A stretch of 64,000 nt of DNA, from the NCBI GenBank assembly GCA_026929865.2, contig CM049404.1:5189001-5253000 (forward strand), read 5' to 3'. Below the pieces are notes generated by a model. That model was given only the letters and a program-made list of their open reading frames with translations, made no database searches and was not told the DNA's origin. Positions 1-11,639 of this stretch are shown here, piece after piece. How positions within the stretch are numbered: position 1 is the stretch's first letter; each line of letters opens with the position of its first letter. This DNA comes from Hyperoplus lanceolatus (lineage: Eukaryota > Chordata > Actinopteri > Uranoscopiformes > Ammodytidae). A program made the translations under genes and the position numbers.

Positions 1-117
1 TTTCAATATCAATAAACATTAACGATTCCCACCCCTACTCTTTAGCCATTTACAGTAATATAATAATCATCCAACCCTACTGCTGCTTTCCTAATGGTCA
101 TGTCCTCAGTGCCTTAC

Positions 118-3100
118 CCATAGAGGATTCTCCTGTGCTGGTCTTCCTCTCGCTGCCACTGATGTCCTGGAGGTCTGCCAACAGGTCTTTGTCCTCTGGC
201 TTCTCCTCCTTCGATGCTACAAAACACAGAACACAGTGTGAGCTACGCTGACATGTATATGATGCTCTAAGTCATTGCTGAAGAAAATGGGAGTGTACAG
301 AATACTAGTAGAGAATAATGGTCAACTCACTTGCACTCTTCCTTGGTTCCCCTGGCTCTGCTTTGTCCCGGGGAGCGTGGGTGGGACTTCGGCTGTGGTG
401 ACTTTGTTTAGGCTTGTCATCAAACTCCTCTGGAAGCATCCGATGGTGAGAAGGCACTGGAAACAAATAAACTTGAATTTATCGTAGCTGCAGATTACCG
501 TCACATAGCACAGGGTTAGGGATCGATATCAATCTTATGTCTGTTTGTCAACTTTAAAAGGAACAGGAACATGTTTAGCCTAGCTTAGCATACAGCAAGA
601 CAGAGGCAAACGGCTAGCTTGGCTCTATCCATACTGCTGTTTGTTCAAAGGCAAGTCAAGGCAAGTTTATTTATATAGCACAATTCACACACACACACAC
701 ACACACACACAAGACCATTCAAAGTGCTTTACGGGGGCATGAAATACATCAAGATTAAAACACATCAAGTATAGAAAAGACATTAGAAAAGCCAATGAAA
801 AATATGAATAGCAATAAAGAAGGATTTGCTGACTCACCATCCCGTCGAGAGCCTCTCTCTTTGCGTCTCTCCTCGGCTCTCCTCTCTCTCTCCTTCAGCT
901 CCCGTTGGACCTTCTGCTCTTCGCGCTGCTTTCTGTCCCGCTCACGCTGGCGCTCCATCTGTTCCAGACGGTCCCTGTGGTCCAAAAAAAACCCAGGAGA
1001 GTCCAATCGAGGTCTGTCCAGACAACCAGAAGGTCCATCTTGTCATTGTTTGGTTATGTTAAGTATGGGTCTCTTAAAGCATAGAGTTAGTCAATAGCTG
1101 AGGGGGTGAGTGATCGACAGATGTAATCAGTGATATATAACAACACAACATATTGCTTTAAACAAACCTCGACCCCAACATGAGTTTGTTATTGGGAGTT
1201 TGCCTGAGTCACTTGTTTTACATGGGCTGGAGTTAATTAGCCAGAAAGAAAAAAAGAGTAACTACGTTGATTTTCAACAACTTGTGTTGTGGGTAACGTC
1301 CGATGCCTCGTGTAGTACAAGGCTTGAAAAGGTTGAGTCAGCTATTCTGGAGAAGGCGAATTTCTCCTCACGATCCACTACCTGGTCATACTGTGTGTGC
1401 TCTATAAAACAAAATCCCATGTTAATACACAGCCTAGACTCTGTAAACGGGCATGTAGCTAGCCACGGTGTGCAACCTTTTGTTAACATGCCATTTGTTT
1501 ACGCGCTAGTTAACAGAGCCTGGGCTGTGTATAAACAACAGATTTTCTTTCCCAGCGGACACACAGGACAGAGAGGTAGCAGATTGAGAGGAGATATTCG
1601 CCGTTTTGACAAAAAGTCATTTTGGCAACAAGTGTTCTCCAGCATCACATACTCTACCTTAAAGAACAGTGCCTTTAGACAAATAGAAAGAAAAAAATGT
1701 ATGCTGTTCAAAGGCATCAACATCCTGACGAGGGAAGAATTAGTAGGGGACACGCTGAATACTAACTCAAACACTTGTCTATTGATGTAACTCAAGTGTT
1801 GATCCTGCTCACCTCTCTCTGCGTGAATGTGCCCTGGCCTGCTCCCTTCGCTTCTGCCTCTCCCAGTCTCGCCTGGCCTTGTCCTCTTCCCACTGCCGCT
1901 TCCTGCGCTCGCTCTCTCGTTCTTTCTCTTTCTCTTTGGGTCGTTTCCCTCCTGCTGCTGCTGCTGCTGCTGATGCTGCTGCTGCTAAGGAGGTAAAGAC
2001 CATGAGTGGAGGCAGATTGAGAAAAACAAACAGTTGAAAACATGTTGCATTTAGTTGTAATGAAGCAGCTCTATCACACCTCCTTCAGAAGAGTGACTGC
2101 GATTACGTCCTTTGTCTTTTCTCTTCTCCTCCTTTCTGTGGTGAGACTTGTCTTTCCTCGCTATTTGCTGCGGAGGCTTGATCGCTAGTGAGTCGTCTTC
2201 CTCTCCCCTGTAGAGAGAAAATAGCGTGAGACTCTTTAAAAAAGGTAGGAGTCGGTGAACTTTGTCAAAATCACCTTTGATCAAAATCAGTGAATATCTC
2301 CTCACGACCCGCTACATGTCCGTACTGTGTGTGCTGAAAAAAAAATCAGACTGGCATGTAAACAAAGGGGCCCACAGTAGCTAGCAACATGCAGCTGTAC
2401 AGAGCCTAGGCTGTGTATTAACACTGGATCTTTTCCACAGCGCACACACAGTACGGACCCGTAGCGGATCGTGAGGAGATATTCACTAATTTTGACAATA
2501 ATTGATTTTGACAACAAGCGTGCTCCAGAATGGCTGACTCCACCTTTAAGAGCCAGTGACATTGTGTCGCATAGAGCTCCTAAACCCTGACATACATACT
2601 TTGAAGTATGTACTTGTTCCAAGTACCTGTCCTCGGTCGAGTCGTCCCGTGTGAACGGGGAATTACGAATTGTTATTTCCATCTTTTGATCCCGTAGTTC
2701 CCCTTCCTCCGGAGTGTCTCGTTTGGCTTCCCGATCATCCGCCTGTGGAGCAAGGCCCTGTGGGAACTGTGAGGGACAACAAGGGCAGGACATGTGGCTA
2801 AAGATACAGACACATCATCAATGCAAATACCAGGACAAATGAAATGTAGCTATCACTAGTCAATGACGTTCATTTTAACACCTTTCTTGAGAATTAAAAG
2901 GTGCAGTCAACAATTCTGGAGAAGCAGGGCTCTAGAATGTCACCAAAATGACATATGCAATCATTCTTTGGGAGAGTGCTTGTGTCATTTTTACCTAGTA
3001 TACCTAATCATCTTCACCTACTTTCTGTTGGTAAAAAACGTGTGTGGAGCCGCTACTTTTGGTAGAAAGTGTATTTTTCTCATTCTGTGGAAAACCTCCA

Positions 3101-3880
3101 TGCGTAAATGTGTGAGACACCACTACATGTGCGTCTGTGTAAAAATAAAACGATCGATGTGAATCCAACTTGTACAAAAATGTGGCCTGCACCCAGTGAT
3201 TTACAGTAGGAGTGGCATCGGACAATCTCAGAAAAAAAGACAGATAAAATGATCAAATTGCCCTGTCCCCCTGCCTATCATTTATGATAGATGGTGAGTA
3301 TTCATCAGCGTGCAAGTTCATTGATTAATTTAATAACAATGAATTTAACTACTGAAAAAGTTAGTGTAGAACCCCGAGAACACTTGCTGTCAAAATCAGT
3401 GACTATATCCTCACAATCCACGACCTGTCTCTGTACTGTGTGAGCTGAAAAAGAAATCTGGCGTTAATACACAGCCTAGACTCTGTAAAGTAATCTAGTC
3501 TATCTAAAGTATCTAAACAAAGGTGCCCACCGTAGCTAGCAACATAGTGGTTTACAGAGCATAGGCTGTGTATTAAGACTGGATTTTATTTCAGTGCGCA
3601 CACACACACACACACACAGTATACACAGGTAGCAGATTGTGAGGAGACATTTGAATGGTGAGCTTGAATTGAAATATTCCACAACAAGAGCAATGGAAAA
3701 CGAGGATATCATGAGTCAACGTGTATGCGGGTGTAATGCAGCTCTTACATTAGGTTTCAGATACATTACATTTTTCGGGGGCTTGGGATCCGTTTTATCT
3801 TCTAACGCTCTCCTGCGTTTCTTCTCCTGTAAGATTTCGTCCAGAGTTTTAACTTTCCAGGTCTCCTTTGTGTCCCCCAT
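118..3880 (-). CDS. cdk11b: Cyclin-dependent kinase 11 (PITSLRE kinase), N-terminal part, partial gene
   Basis: CDK11 is a nuclear Ser/Thr kinase that works with cyclin L in splicing and transcription. Seven coding exons are seen on the minus strand: 3880-3770, 2742-2627, 2207-2080, 1951-1813, 974-838, 456-331 and 216-118, all with GT-AG junctions and compatible phases (about 285 residues). The start MGDTKETWKVKTLDEILQEK matches the family start almost exactly. Other diagnostic pieces are EEGELRDQKMEITIRNSP, GEEDDSLAIKPPQQ, the RE/KE-rich region ending SRRERDRLEQMERQ, and DLLADLQDIS. The acidic stretch and the kinase domain are missing because the gene runs off the left edge. Intron MITEs and a LINE tail are present. 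cdk11a/b naming cannot be settled here; the family is near certain. Confidence 0.95.
655..745 (-). mobile_element. 3' tail of an L2/CR1-like LINE
   Basis: Read on the minus strand this holds the typical tail AAAGCACTTTGAATGG, then a (GT)n run, then AATTGTGCTATATAAATAAA and CTTGCC repeats. The same tail, without the dinucleotide expansion, sits at 8112-8190 on the plus strand. Only the 3' end is present, as expected for a 5'-truncated LINE copy in a cdk11b intron. Confidence 0.6.
1328..1665. mobile_element. Palindromic TTAA-type MITE, copy 1
   Basis: Begins GTTGAGTCAGCTATTCTGGA and ends with the inverted form TCTCCAGCATCACATACTC. The interior holds the mirrored blocks CACAGCCTAGACTCTGTAAA and TTAACAGAGCCTGGGCTGTG. 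It belongs to a family with at least nine copies here. A 196-codon open frame across it (1200-1790) is not a gene. It lies in a cdk11b intron. Confidence 0.7.
1951..1984 (-). repeat. (CAG)n tract at the 3' splice site of cdk11b exon 5
   Basis: On the minus strand the intron ends in a run of CAG units with one CAT interruption, so several AGs could act as acceptors. The last one (exon start 1951) gives EGGGKRPKEKEKE, closest to the human protein. The first AG (exon start 1984) keeps the frame and would add 11 residues, mostly alanine. This is a tandem-acceptor arrangement. Confidence 0.75.
2236..2556. mobile_element. Palindromic TTAA-type MITE, copy 2
   Basis: Same family as 1328-1665. The right end reads GGCTGACTCCACCT followed by TTAA; the left end is worn. 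Located in a cdk11b intron between the exons at 2207 and 2627. Confidence 0.7.
3381..3655. mobile_element. Palindromic TTAA-type MITE, copy 3 (ends lost)
   Basis: Contains the mirrored core (TCAAAATCAGTGACTATATC, CACAGCCTAGACTCTGTAAA, and the inverted form with a short CA run) but lacks clear termini. A separate end-like scrap of the same family (GGTGCAGTCAACAATTCTGG) is at 2899-2918. Confidence 0.6.
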
Positions 3881-5002
3881 CAGCGTCCACTCTGCACCGC
3901 CTGCTCCATGGCACACACAACACATAGCTAAGTCACTTCACTTGAGCTTCATTTGAATCAGAAGAAAAAGTCAGGCTTTCCACTGAACCAACGAACCATT
4001 AGAGATCAAATAGATTGGTGTGGATAAGGAGACCCTGGTGATAGTTGCTTCCATCAGCTATATAACATCCATTTAACAGGAAGTCGTGTCAAATTAAGAC
4101 AACAGGTGGAATTTATGATTTATTGTCATCGCTAATTGTGAAGCCCCAATGTACTTCCTCTGGCAACACAGGGGGAAGAAAATTGAGACTTTGAACAAAT
4201 TCCATTCAAAACATTGTTGTAAACATTCAATCTTTTTAAATATGTGTGACATAATACCTACTATTCACTTGCAGTTCGGTATAAACCGAGTACAACAAGC
4301 AGCGATGGTTTTAACACAACGTCAAAATAATATACAACAGAATACATTGAGCAGAGTCGACAGACCATCTCCAAACACTATATATACTATACTGTTATAA
4401 GGGGTGGTACGCCAAATGAAACATAGGAGTTATTAGGAAATGGACTCTAGTCAAGCCCTAGTATTTAGTGGCAAGTTTAGCATGATGTATCACATTAAAA
4501 GGAGTTGAGCTGGAATTAAGTTTACAGTGCAGTTTATCTAGTTGACCATACAGTAAAGTTTAACCGAAGTTCGCTATATGATGCAGCACGGTGTTAGGTT
4601 ATGAAACATGATCCATAAAGGCCAGTTAGGCAGGCGAAGATAGCCCGCTAACGTTATACCGGTCTCTGAATAGAACATCGGTTGTTTTTGAAGGTAGCAT
4701 CACAGCACATGATGTCAAATGGTTTATTAGAGTACACACATTTAACATTCAAACCACTGTGTTATGGCTCCAGCGTCTGATGCTAACACAATAGCTTGCT
4801 AACGTTAGCTAGCTAAAACTAGCTCGGGCAACTGTTGCTAAACAACTTCTGCAGCTAACCACATGATTTTAAAAGGAATAGTTGCTGCAGCTGGTAGAAC
4901 TATACACTGGGGAACGGCTAAATGTGTCCATAGCCTTATTTAAACGCGTATGTACAGTAAACAATAGATTAACAGGCGGGTATGTGAAACGCTTGAACAT
5001 AC

Positions 5003-5075
5003 CTGAAATATGCGCAGCGGTATTTTGGCTCACCGGAAGTCTCGACGCGTTGGATGGGGGACGTCGGTAAAAGTT
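5003..5075 (-). promoter_or_regulatory. cdk11b: cdk11b 5' untranslated exon and promoter region
   Basis: A minus-strand donor (TTTCAG followed by GTATGT) ends a putative first exon at 5003. The next exon probably starts near 3900 (GGAGCAG acceptor), 20 bases upstream of the ATG at 3880. The stretch around 5000-5110 is richer in CpG than its surroundings. The outer edge of the exon is a guess; the donor is seen, the promoter role is inferred. Confidence 0.5.
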
Positions 5076-5339
5076 CCGATGTGAAACAAAATAGATAGAC
5101 CCTGCGCCCATGGACCTATGCCTGCGCCTCAAACTTACACTTCGTTAACAATACCCATACTTAGTTCCCCGCCATAGATTTAAAAAAAAAAAATCCTACA
5201 TAGATGCTTCCCTATGGTAAAAAATTTGAATTTAAAAATAAATTCAAAAAAGATGCAGTACGATTAGAAATACCCGGATATATTGTTTAATTTATATAAT
5301 CATTTGTACCCATTGAGTTCAAATTATTTGCATGAATGA

Positions 5340-6380
5340 GTTCTACCCAGCACAAACCTCTCTATATTTGATTTTAGTGCTTATTCTATTCTGAAGGTTA
5401 TACCATTATATAAGAATGGTGATGAACATTCATTTACAAATTATAGACCAGTCTCAATTTTACCACAATTTTCAAAAATTCTGGAAAAGTTATTTAACAA
5501 TAGACTAGATGATTTAATTAATAAACATCAAATTCTTTATAACAGTCAATTTGGCTTTAGAAAGAATCATTCCACTGCGCTGGCCTTGGCTGAATCGGTA
5601 GAAATTATTAGTAATGCTATAGATCATAAATTGTACTCTGAATTTTTATAGACTTCAAAAAAGCTTTCGACACTATAAATCACGAGATCCTTCTCAATAA
5701 GCTTGAGAATTATGGCATTAGAGGTATAGCACGGGACTGGGTCAGAAGTTATTTACAGGACAGGAAACAATATGTGAAATTAGGGGAGATCACATCGACA
5801 TGTTTAGATATTGTGTGTGGGGTCCCTCAAGGGTCAATTTTGGGGCCGAAATGATTCCTGCTTTACATAAATGATATATGTAAAGTTTCGAAGGTCTTAA
5901 AGTTAATTTTATTTGCTGACGACACGAACATCTTCTATTCGGGGAAAGATCTGAATAATATGTTTGAGATTGTAAACATTGAATTGACTAAGTTACATGG
6001 GTGGTTAAACCGAAATAAGTTATCACTAAATTTAGAAAAGATTTAATTTATGATGTTTGGTAGGAGAGCAGCAGATGTTTCCGTGAAAATCCAGGTAAAT
6101 GGGATAGATATTGAAAGGGTCAAGCAACACGAAGTCCTAGGGGTAATAATTGATGATAAGTTAAGTTGGAAACCACAAGTTAGCCATCTTAGGGGCAAAA
6201 TAGCCAGGAGTATTTCTATACTTTGGAAAGCACAACATTTTTTCAATCAAAAGGCCTTACTTGTATTATACTGGAGTTTGGTTTCCCCACATCTGCATTA
6301 CTGTGCCGAGGTGTGGGGAAACACTTACAAAGGTAAATTGCACCCCTTGGAGATTCGTCAAAAAAAGGCAATAAGAACTA
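5340..6380 (+). mobile_element. Non-LTR retrotransposon, reverse transcriptase part, decayed (left piece)
   Basis: Translated pieces include [77 protein letters not shown] and VLGVIIDDKLSWKPQVSHL, the usual order of RT motifs in jockey-superfamily LINEs (L2/CR1 or I/Nimb-like). Several stops and frame changes show it is dead. The frame is cut at about 6380 by a foreign element and resumes after 7590. The 5' part with the endonuclease is absent. Confidence 0.8.
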
Positions 6381-6401
6381 GAACTGCAAGCAGTTATGAC
6401 C

Positions 6402-7590
6402 GGGGGCCAAGCCTCCGACGCAACTCGTCGTCCACCGCTGCGCCGGCCGCTCACTTCACGGAATCTGTGGATGTAAAGTTTTTGACCGTGGGATGTTCGG
6501 TGTGGGAGTTGTATAGGTATCGCTGTTTATGGATGAATTTGGCAAAACTGCCACGGTGGAACGATGCAGCTCAATTCACAGAACAAGTGGATGTCAAGTT
6601 TTTTAATGTGCGATGCTTGGTTGGCGAGTTATGAGCAAAAGCAGATTAAAATGGCGGCCCGAGCTAATTGCACAATGTAATGTCAATGGACATGCTAAAT
6701 GAGATTAGCATTCCCGCCTTTTTTCTTTGATGGAAAAAAAAAAATCTAAATTTTATTAAAAAGTCCCTTACACATTAATATTTCTTGGCCATATTTTTTA
6801 TATAGACTCGTGTATGCCCCTTGATGGTTTCCCGTGAGTTTTAAGAAATTTCCTCTGGCCAATTAGGAGATATGAAATTTCCTAATTTATGGCGCCCCCT
6901 TGTGGCGAAATTTTCCAAATTTTTTATTGAGCGCAATTAAGGGTAGCCCCAACATATGTCTAAAATTTGGACTTGATCCGACTTATGATTTTGGATTAAT
7001 GAATTTCTACGTAAAACGTAGCTAATCAACAAATATTTAAAACGCTACTGTTTCGTTATCGATGGTCGGATCAAAATTCTTTTACACAAGTTTTTACCGT
7101 GTGGGTCGGTAGATGTTCTGTGCAAACTTTGGTGTCAATTGTCCAAAAATTGTGGGAGGAGTAGCGAAAAATCAGTTTTGCAGTTTTCGCGATTTTGCGA
7201 AAAATCTATAATATCGCAAATGGGCGTGGCCTATGCCAAATGATGCAGCTGACTCCAGTGCATCTGTGGATATAAAGTTTTTGACTGTGGGACGTTCAGT
7301 GTGGGAGTTATGACCCCAAACGCGTTTTCCTTCGTTGTAGCGCCACCTAGTGGCCGGCATGTCTGAATTTTTTTGTATGCGTACACGGCCCGGACCTGGA
7401 CCTAGTCATGCAATTGGCATGTCTGCACCCTTTACGGTTTGGGCTGTGGACGCAGTTTTAGATGACTACAAATAATAATAATAATAATAATAATAATCCT
7501 TACAAAAACAATAGGGTTCCCTGCCCCGCAGGGCTTGGGAACCGCGTTGCTTTGCATACAGCGGTCCCAGCCTGCTCGGGCTTGGCCCCC
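6402..7590. mobile_element. Unclassified 1.19 kb inverted-repeat element inserted in the LINE
   Basis: It is bounded by a 12-base inverted repeat, GGGGGCCAAGCC at 6402-6413 and GGCTTGGCCCCC at 7579-7590. Inside are three diverged copies of a roughly 60-75 bp unit (about 6450-6512, 6562-6637, 7241-7312), each built on GTGGATRTAAAGTTTTTGA-like sequence and GGGAGTTATGA. Near the right end are an (AAT)n run and GGTTCCCTGCCCCGCAGGGC. I recognise it as a repeated teleost sequence but cannot name the superfamily. No transposase is visible. Confidence 0.6.
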
Positions 7591-7592
7591 TA

Positions 7593-8110
7593 ATTATATA
7601 CCAAGCAACTTACAGGGCACACACTAATAACTTCTTTATTGAAGGTACAATTCTCGTGACGTGGTAAATTACCACACCGTACAAATGATTTACAAGGCTT
7701 AAAAAAGCCTTCCTAACAGTTTACAAGTAATGTTTGAAGAAAGATTAGTTTCGCATGATTTAAGAAGAAAAAGAAAATTCACTGAGAAAAATATACGGAC
7801 CACACTTAAATAATTTTCGATTTCTGTAAAGGGTATTAAATTATGGAATGAACTTGATGAAGATGTCACAGGGAGTTGCAGTTTGCGCAATTTCAAAAAA
7901 AATTATGTCTCAAAAATTATGGAAAATTACAGACTGAAAGCTGAGCACATTGGGTTTACTAATAAGCTGAGCACAAGGTGAATGTCACTATCATAACATT
8001 ATTTAAACGAATAATAGAGGTCAGCAGACAGACTTGTATGGGTTTGAATACTTTTGCAAATGTGTTTAGAATACCAGATATCCGGTATTGCACCTGTCAA
8101 AGGAGACATC
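7593..8110 (+). mobile_element. Non-LTR retrotransposon, C-terminal part, decayed (right piece)
   Basis: The LINE frame resumes after the insertion with pieces like RAHTNNFF, then YGPHLNNF and KKIMSQKLWKIT, the usual end of this RT type (a conserved stretch around LWNEL and a fibre-like tail). Heavily decayed. With 5340-6380 it forms one old copy. Confidence 0.6.
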
Positions 8111-8111
8111 A

Positions 8112-8190
8112 CAGCTATTTTAATCTTGCCCCTGTAAAGCACTTTGAGTGGCCTTGTGTTTGAATTGTGCTAAATAAACTTGCCTTGCCT
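8112..8190 (+). mobile_element. 3' tail of an L2/CR1-like LINE
   Basis: CTGTAAAGCACTTTGAGTGG followed by TTGAATTGTGCTAAATAAAC and CTTGCCTTGCC. It lies between copies of TCAAAGGAGA (8097 and 8192), which could be a target duplication. The flank also holds three further ATATCAAAGGA units up to 8250, so a small tandem repeat is an alternative explanation. Confidence 0.6.
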
Positions 8191-8338
8191 ATCAAAGGAG
8201 AAATTGCTGGAATCTCTGATATCAAAGGAGACATCACTGATATCAAAGGATACATCGTAAAAATGGCTACAGTGGAAAGAGAGGATAACGATGAGTAATT
8301 AAAATTTATTGGGAAAATGGAAGCATGTCAGTTGTGCA

Positions 8339-9241
8339 CAGAGCCGGCCCGAGGCATGAGCGAACTAAGCGTCCGCTTAGGGCCCCCGACTGCCTGGGGG
8401 CCCCCTAAAAAAAATATATATATATATATATTTTTTTTTTTTTAGTTTGTGTGTTTGATATTAACATCATATTATGCAAATGTGAGTTATCATACAAAAA
8501 AGGAATACAATGTTTTGGTCTAGATAATTAACAGCCTAAAAATGTAATCAGTTCATCTGGGAGGAAATCCGAAATTATCTGATCACGTCACGTTCACATC
8601 CATGCACAGTGTGTATTGAGTTTATTTAAAAACAATTGGAAATGGGGCTGCACTCAGTTGCCCATGCACTGTGTATAGTCTATAGCCTATTTCAGCCTTG
8701 TCTGTGGAAAAAAAGATACAGTAGCTGGACAAAAGAGTTCTTCTGCTTCGTTCCTCACACTGCATTTAAATGCATTCACTATATTACAGAGAAATATGTC
8801 CCGCAAAAGAAAAAGAGCTCCAAGCCCAACCCAGAGGACCCTGCATAATGTTTTATATTAATATTTTTATGGAAAATCCATGTGTCTTTCTTCAGTAGCT
8901 TCTAATTTGTCTGACCCAGTGTCTCCAAATTATTTGTTCACACAAAATTTCTCAGATTTATCCTCTTTAGTTTCCTCTCAAATTGCAACGGATTCATGCA
9001 TTTCACTTTAAAAAGGTTAAAAAAATCTCACGGGGGGGGCATACCCCCGGACCCCCCTAGGAGGTCTGAATCTTGGCTGTCTAATATTTTCGCACAGCTG
9101 CACAGTGGAGGCACTAGCGGAAAACACTGGGTGCGTGAATGATATTTAACAAAGATCTATAGTTTCAGCAGCGCTAACATTGGAGAGGGGCCCCTTAATC
9201 ATATTTCGCTTAGGGCCCCCTGAAGGCTTGGGCCGGCTCTG
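8339..9241. mobile_element. hAT non-autonomous transposon, copy A (903 bp)
   Basis: Starts CAGAGCCGGCCCGAGGCAT and ends CTTGGGCCGGCTCTG, a hAT-style terminal inverted repeat. It is flanked by a perfect 8-base duplication GTTGTGCA (8331-8338 and 9242-9249). The inside holds a short frame starting MSRKRKRAPSP and a G-run/C-run segment near 9030-9060. The near twin is at 41221-42124. No transposase domain is present, so it must be moved by another element. Confidence 0.92.
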
Positions 9242-9745
9242 GTTGTGCAAGGTCAATGAATAATGAGAATGGAAATTGACTGTGTATTAGACTGCAGCTG
9301 CTTAACGAAAAAAATAGCAAAATCATCAAAAACAACAACAAAATTGTGTTTTTTGGCTTCTTCCGTCACCCTTTCGGACAACACAAAGTATGATGTATGA
9401 TGTGAAAGAGATAATTGTGTATTGTGTGGAATTGTCCGAAAGAATAATAATAAAAGAATTTAAATAAAATAAAAAAAGGCCAAAAAATAATCCAAAAATA
9501 AATGAGTGACAGAGGTTGTTGGGTTTCTTTAAAACTACTGTCTGCACAGCACAAACACAGGTGCAGTATGTGTTGCACAATGTTTAATACAACGATGTCA
9601 CATGTTCATGTAGGGCAGGGAGTATGATAAAAAAAATAAACTACAACACTAAATACTGAGCTTTGCAGTCCACTATCTGCACAGGATGGGATGAAACCAG
9701 AACCACACAGATCTTAAGGTGGCCTTTATCACATAGAGAGAGTCA

Positions 9746-9906
9746 TATAAATAGGGGAGAGGGGGGGGGGAGTTGCGATAAAAATCTATGGTTTATGACA
9801 GGCTGGGTGAACACATGAACTATGGTCTCATAGTGGGCTGTCTCAGACGTGGCTTTAACTAGCAGAGCTTTCTCTGCAGGTTGTGGACTGTTTCAGACTC
9901 ATACAG
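9746..9906 (+). promoter_or_regulatory. smim1: smim1 promoter with TATA box and probable 5' untranslated exon
   Basis: TATAAATA sits at 9746-9753. A transcript starting some 30 bases downstream would run to a good donor, ATACAG followed by GTGAGC, at 9906/9907. GATA-type motifs lie close by (TGATAAAG on the minus strand at 9724-9731, GATAAAAA at 9777). Human SMIM1 is an erythroid gene controlled by GATA factors, so the motifs fit, but the first exon and TSS are inferred. Confidence 0.5.
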
Positions 9907-10634
9907 GTGAGCACTCATGACGTTAATCTGAATGTGGGGGACGTACACTGAGTTCTTTCAGATTGTTTCAGCCGCATGGTCTGATTGGACTCCTGTGCTT
10001 ATTAAATAAAGTAAATATTTTACTCGCATCTTTCATTGTCATTTTAATGTTAACATATTTGTACTTCACTCGAGATGCATTGTATTAATGTTATGATAGT
10101 TCTTAATGGAAATGGACATTAGAGTGGCTGACCTGTTTTTCTCCATCCTCACTGTATGAGAGTGCCTGTGTCCATGCTGAGCAGTGAAGCAATGATTTTA
10201 AATGAATTAATGTTGACTTCAAAGTGCACAATGCAGTTTCAAGGGAGGGGGATTTGTTTACATTTACAGAGAAGGGACGTAGTTTACAAAATATATTTTC
10301 TGTTTATTTGATGTATTTCTTTTTGTATTGAATAATTCTATTATCATGAAACATTTTATTTTATTTGGAGGCACCGGGAATGAAAGATATAAAAACAAAA
10401 TATGTTTTGTAAACCAAACTGTGGGCCATGCTGCTGTAAACAACAAAAGGGCGACAGTTACTTGTCAGGTATAGCTTTCTAACTTCAAACAGTGTTCCAG
10501 GGATCCAATTTTACTTTAAGTATAGTTTGTTTTTTCAGTTAAAGAAATACACCTTAAAAAATCTTCACTTCTCTAACACAGCCAAAGTTAAATGGTGCAA
10601 CTTTCTTTTAGCAGATAAACCTCCGAGGAGAGAA

Positions 10635-11271
10635 ATGACTTCCCACACGGAGCCTAAAGGAGCCGGCAGTGTGCAGTATGACCGCTGGAACGAGGACAAC
10701 ATCAACATGAACGTAGAGGCCTCACAGTCTACTATGATGAGGTGAGACAGTCACGCCTTGATCAAATAAGGTTTTCATATGCTTTAGAAATAGTCAATAA
10801 TAATCATTTCCTTTCACAAAATAAAAATCAGCTTTTTAACCTGACAGTAGTCAGATGCTAGTTTTCCTGCACCAGTGTCAGGGGGTGACACCAGTTTATA
10901 AATGTTGCCATACTGAGAAATACAGAGAGAGTTTTGTGGAGCTGATAGCACCTAATTAACTTTGTTTCAACTCATTTGGCGATGGCTTGAATGTAACCAA
11001 CATTCATTTATTTAAAAAATGTACGCACTATAGCTCTGAACTATTAGTGACAATGTGGGTTAAACCAGGTCATAAAATAGAATGACCAACCAACATCCGT
11101 TGACCTGACTATATGTGTGCCTTTGTTCCTTCTTACATTCACAGGATCTACAACAGAGCTTGTACCGGCAGCACTGGAAAACTAGTGAGAGGAATGGGAG
11201 CTTTGGCTGCACTGGCGTTCATGTACTTCATAGGATACACCACAGGATACTACGTCCATAACTGTAATTAG
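10635..11271 (+). CDS. smim1: Small integral membrane protein 1 (Vel blood group antigen)
   Basis: Two coding exons, 10635-10741 and 11145-11271, joined in frame across a GT-AG intron (AG|G arginine codon), encode 77 residues; human SMIM1 has 78. Residues 1-45 form a hydrophilic N-terminus containing VQYDRWNEDN, like the human VHYSRWED. Residues about 50-70 (MGALAALAFMYFIGYTTGYY) form the single membrane span, and the end YYVHNCN matches the human YYVHKCK. It is a type II red-cell membrane protein of uncertain biochemical role. The ATG at 10635 is the first in the exon, after a TAGCAG tandem acceptor at 10609-10614. Confidence 0.93.
10858..11038. mobile_element. Truncated MITE of the TAAAGCTATAGTGCG family
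   Basis: The right part (GTACGCACTATAGCTCTGAA) and interior (TTTGGCGATGGCTTGAATGT) match the complete copies at 32410-32751 and 35782-36155. The left terminus is missing. It lies in the smim1 intron. Confidence 0.7.
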
Positions 11272-11605
11272 TGGAGGTCTGTTGAGAAAGATAAAAACAG
11301 CTCTGGAATTCTGGATGAACCACCATTTTTCTTAACCAGTTTTATGTATAAAAAAAATACCATAAAAATTTGGTTGGACACTGATCTTCTGAAATTCCTT
11401 TCAGTAACAATGAGCAGCCAAATGAGAACTTTAAAGTATTTTCTATCTTTGAGTGTCAATGCAATTCTTGATGTTCAGAGTTTATGTGTGTCATCCTAAT
11501 GAACTGTGCCGAAAAAGCAGTTGATGAAACCTGCTCGATGTGCTCTATTAAACATTTCAGTTTCTGTAAACTCTTTAATAAAAACGTTATGACTGCACAG
11601 GAGAC
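11272..11605 (+). other. smim1: smim1 3' UTR with polyadenylation signal
   Basis: Non-coding sequence follows the stop; AATAAA is at 11577-11582. No other gene signal is visible here. Confidence 0.6.
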
Positions 11606-11639
11606 AATGCATTTTTACAGCTTCCTTCAAAAAATGTAG

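Noticed and set aside
1200-1790. 196-codon plus-strand open frame
   Set aside because: It runs through a palindromic MITE and cdk11b intron sequence; no domain and no splice context.
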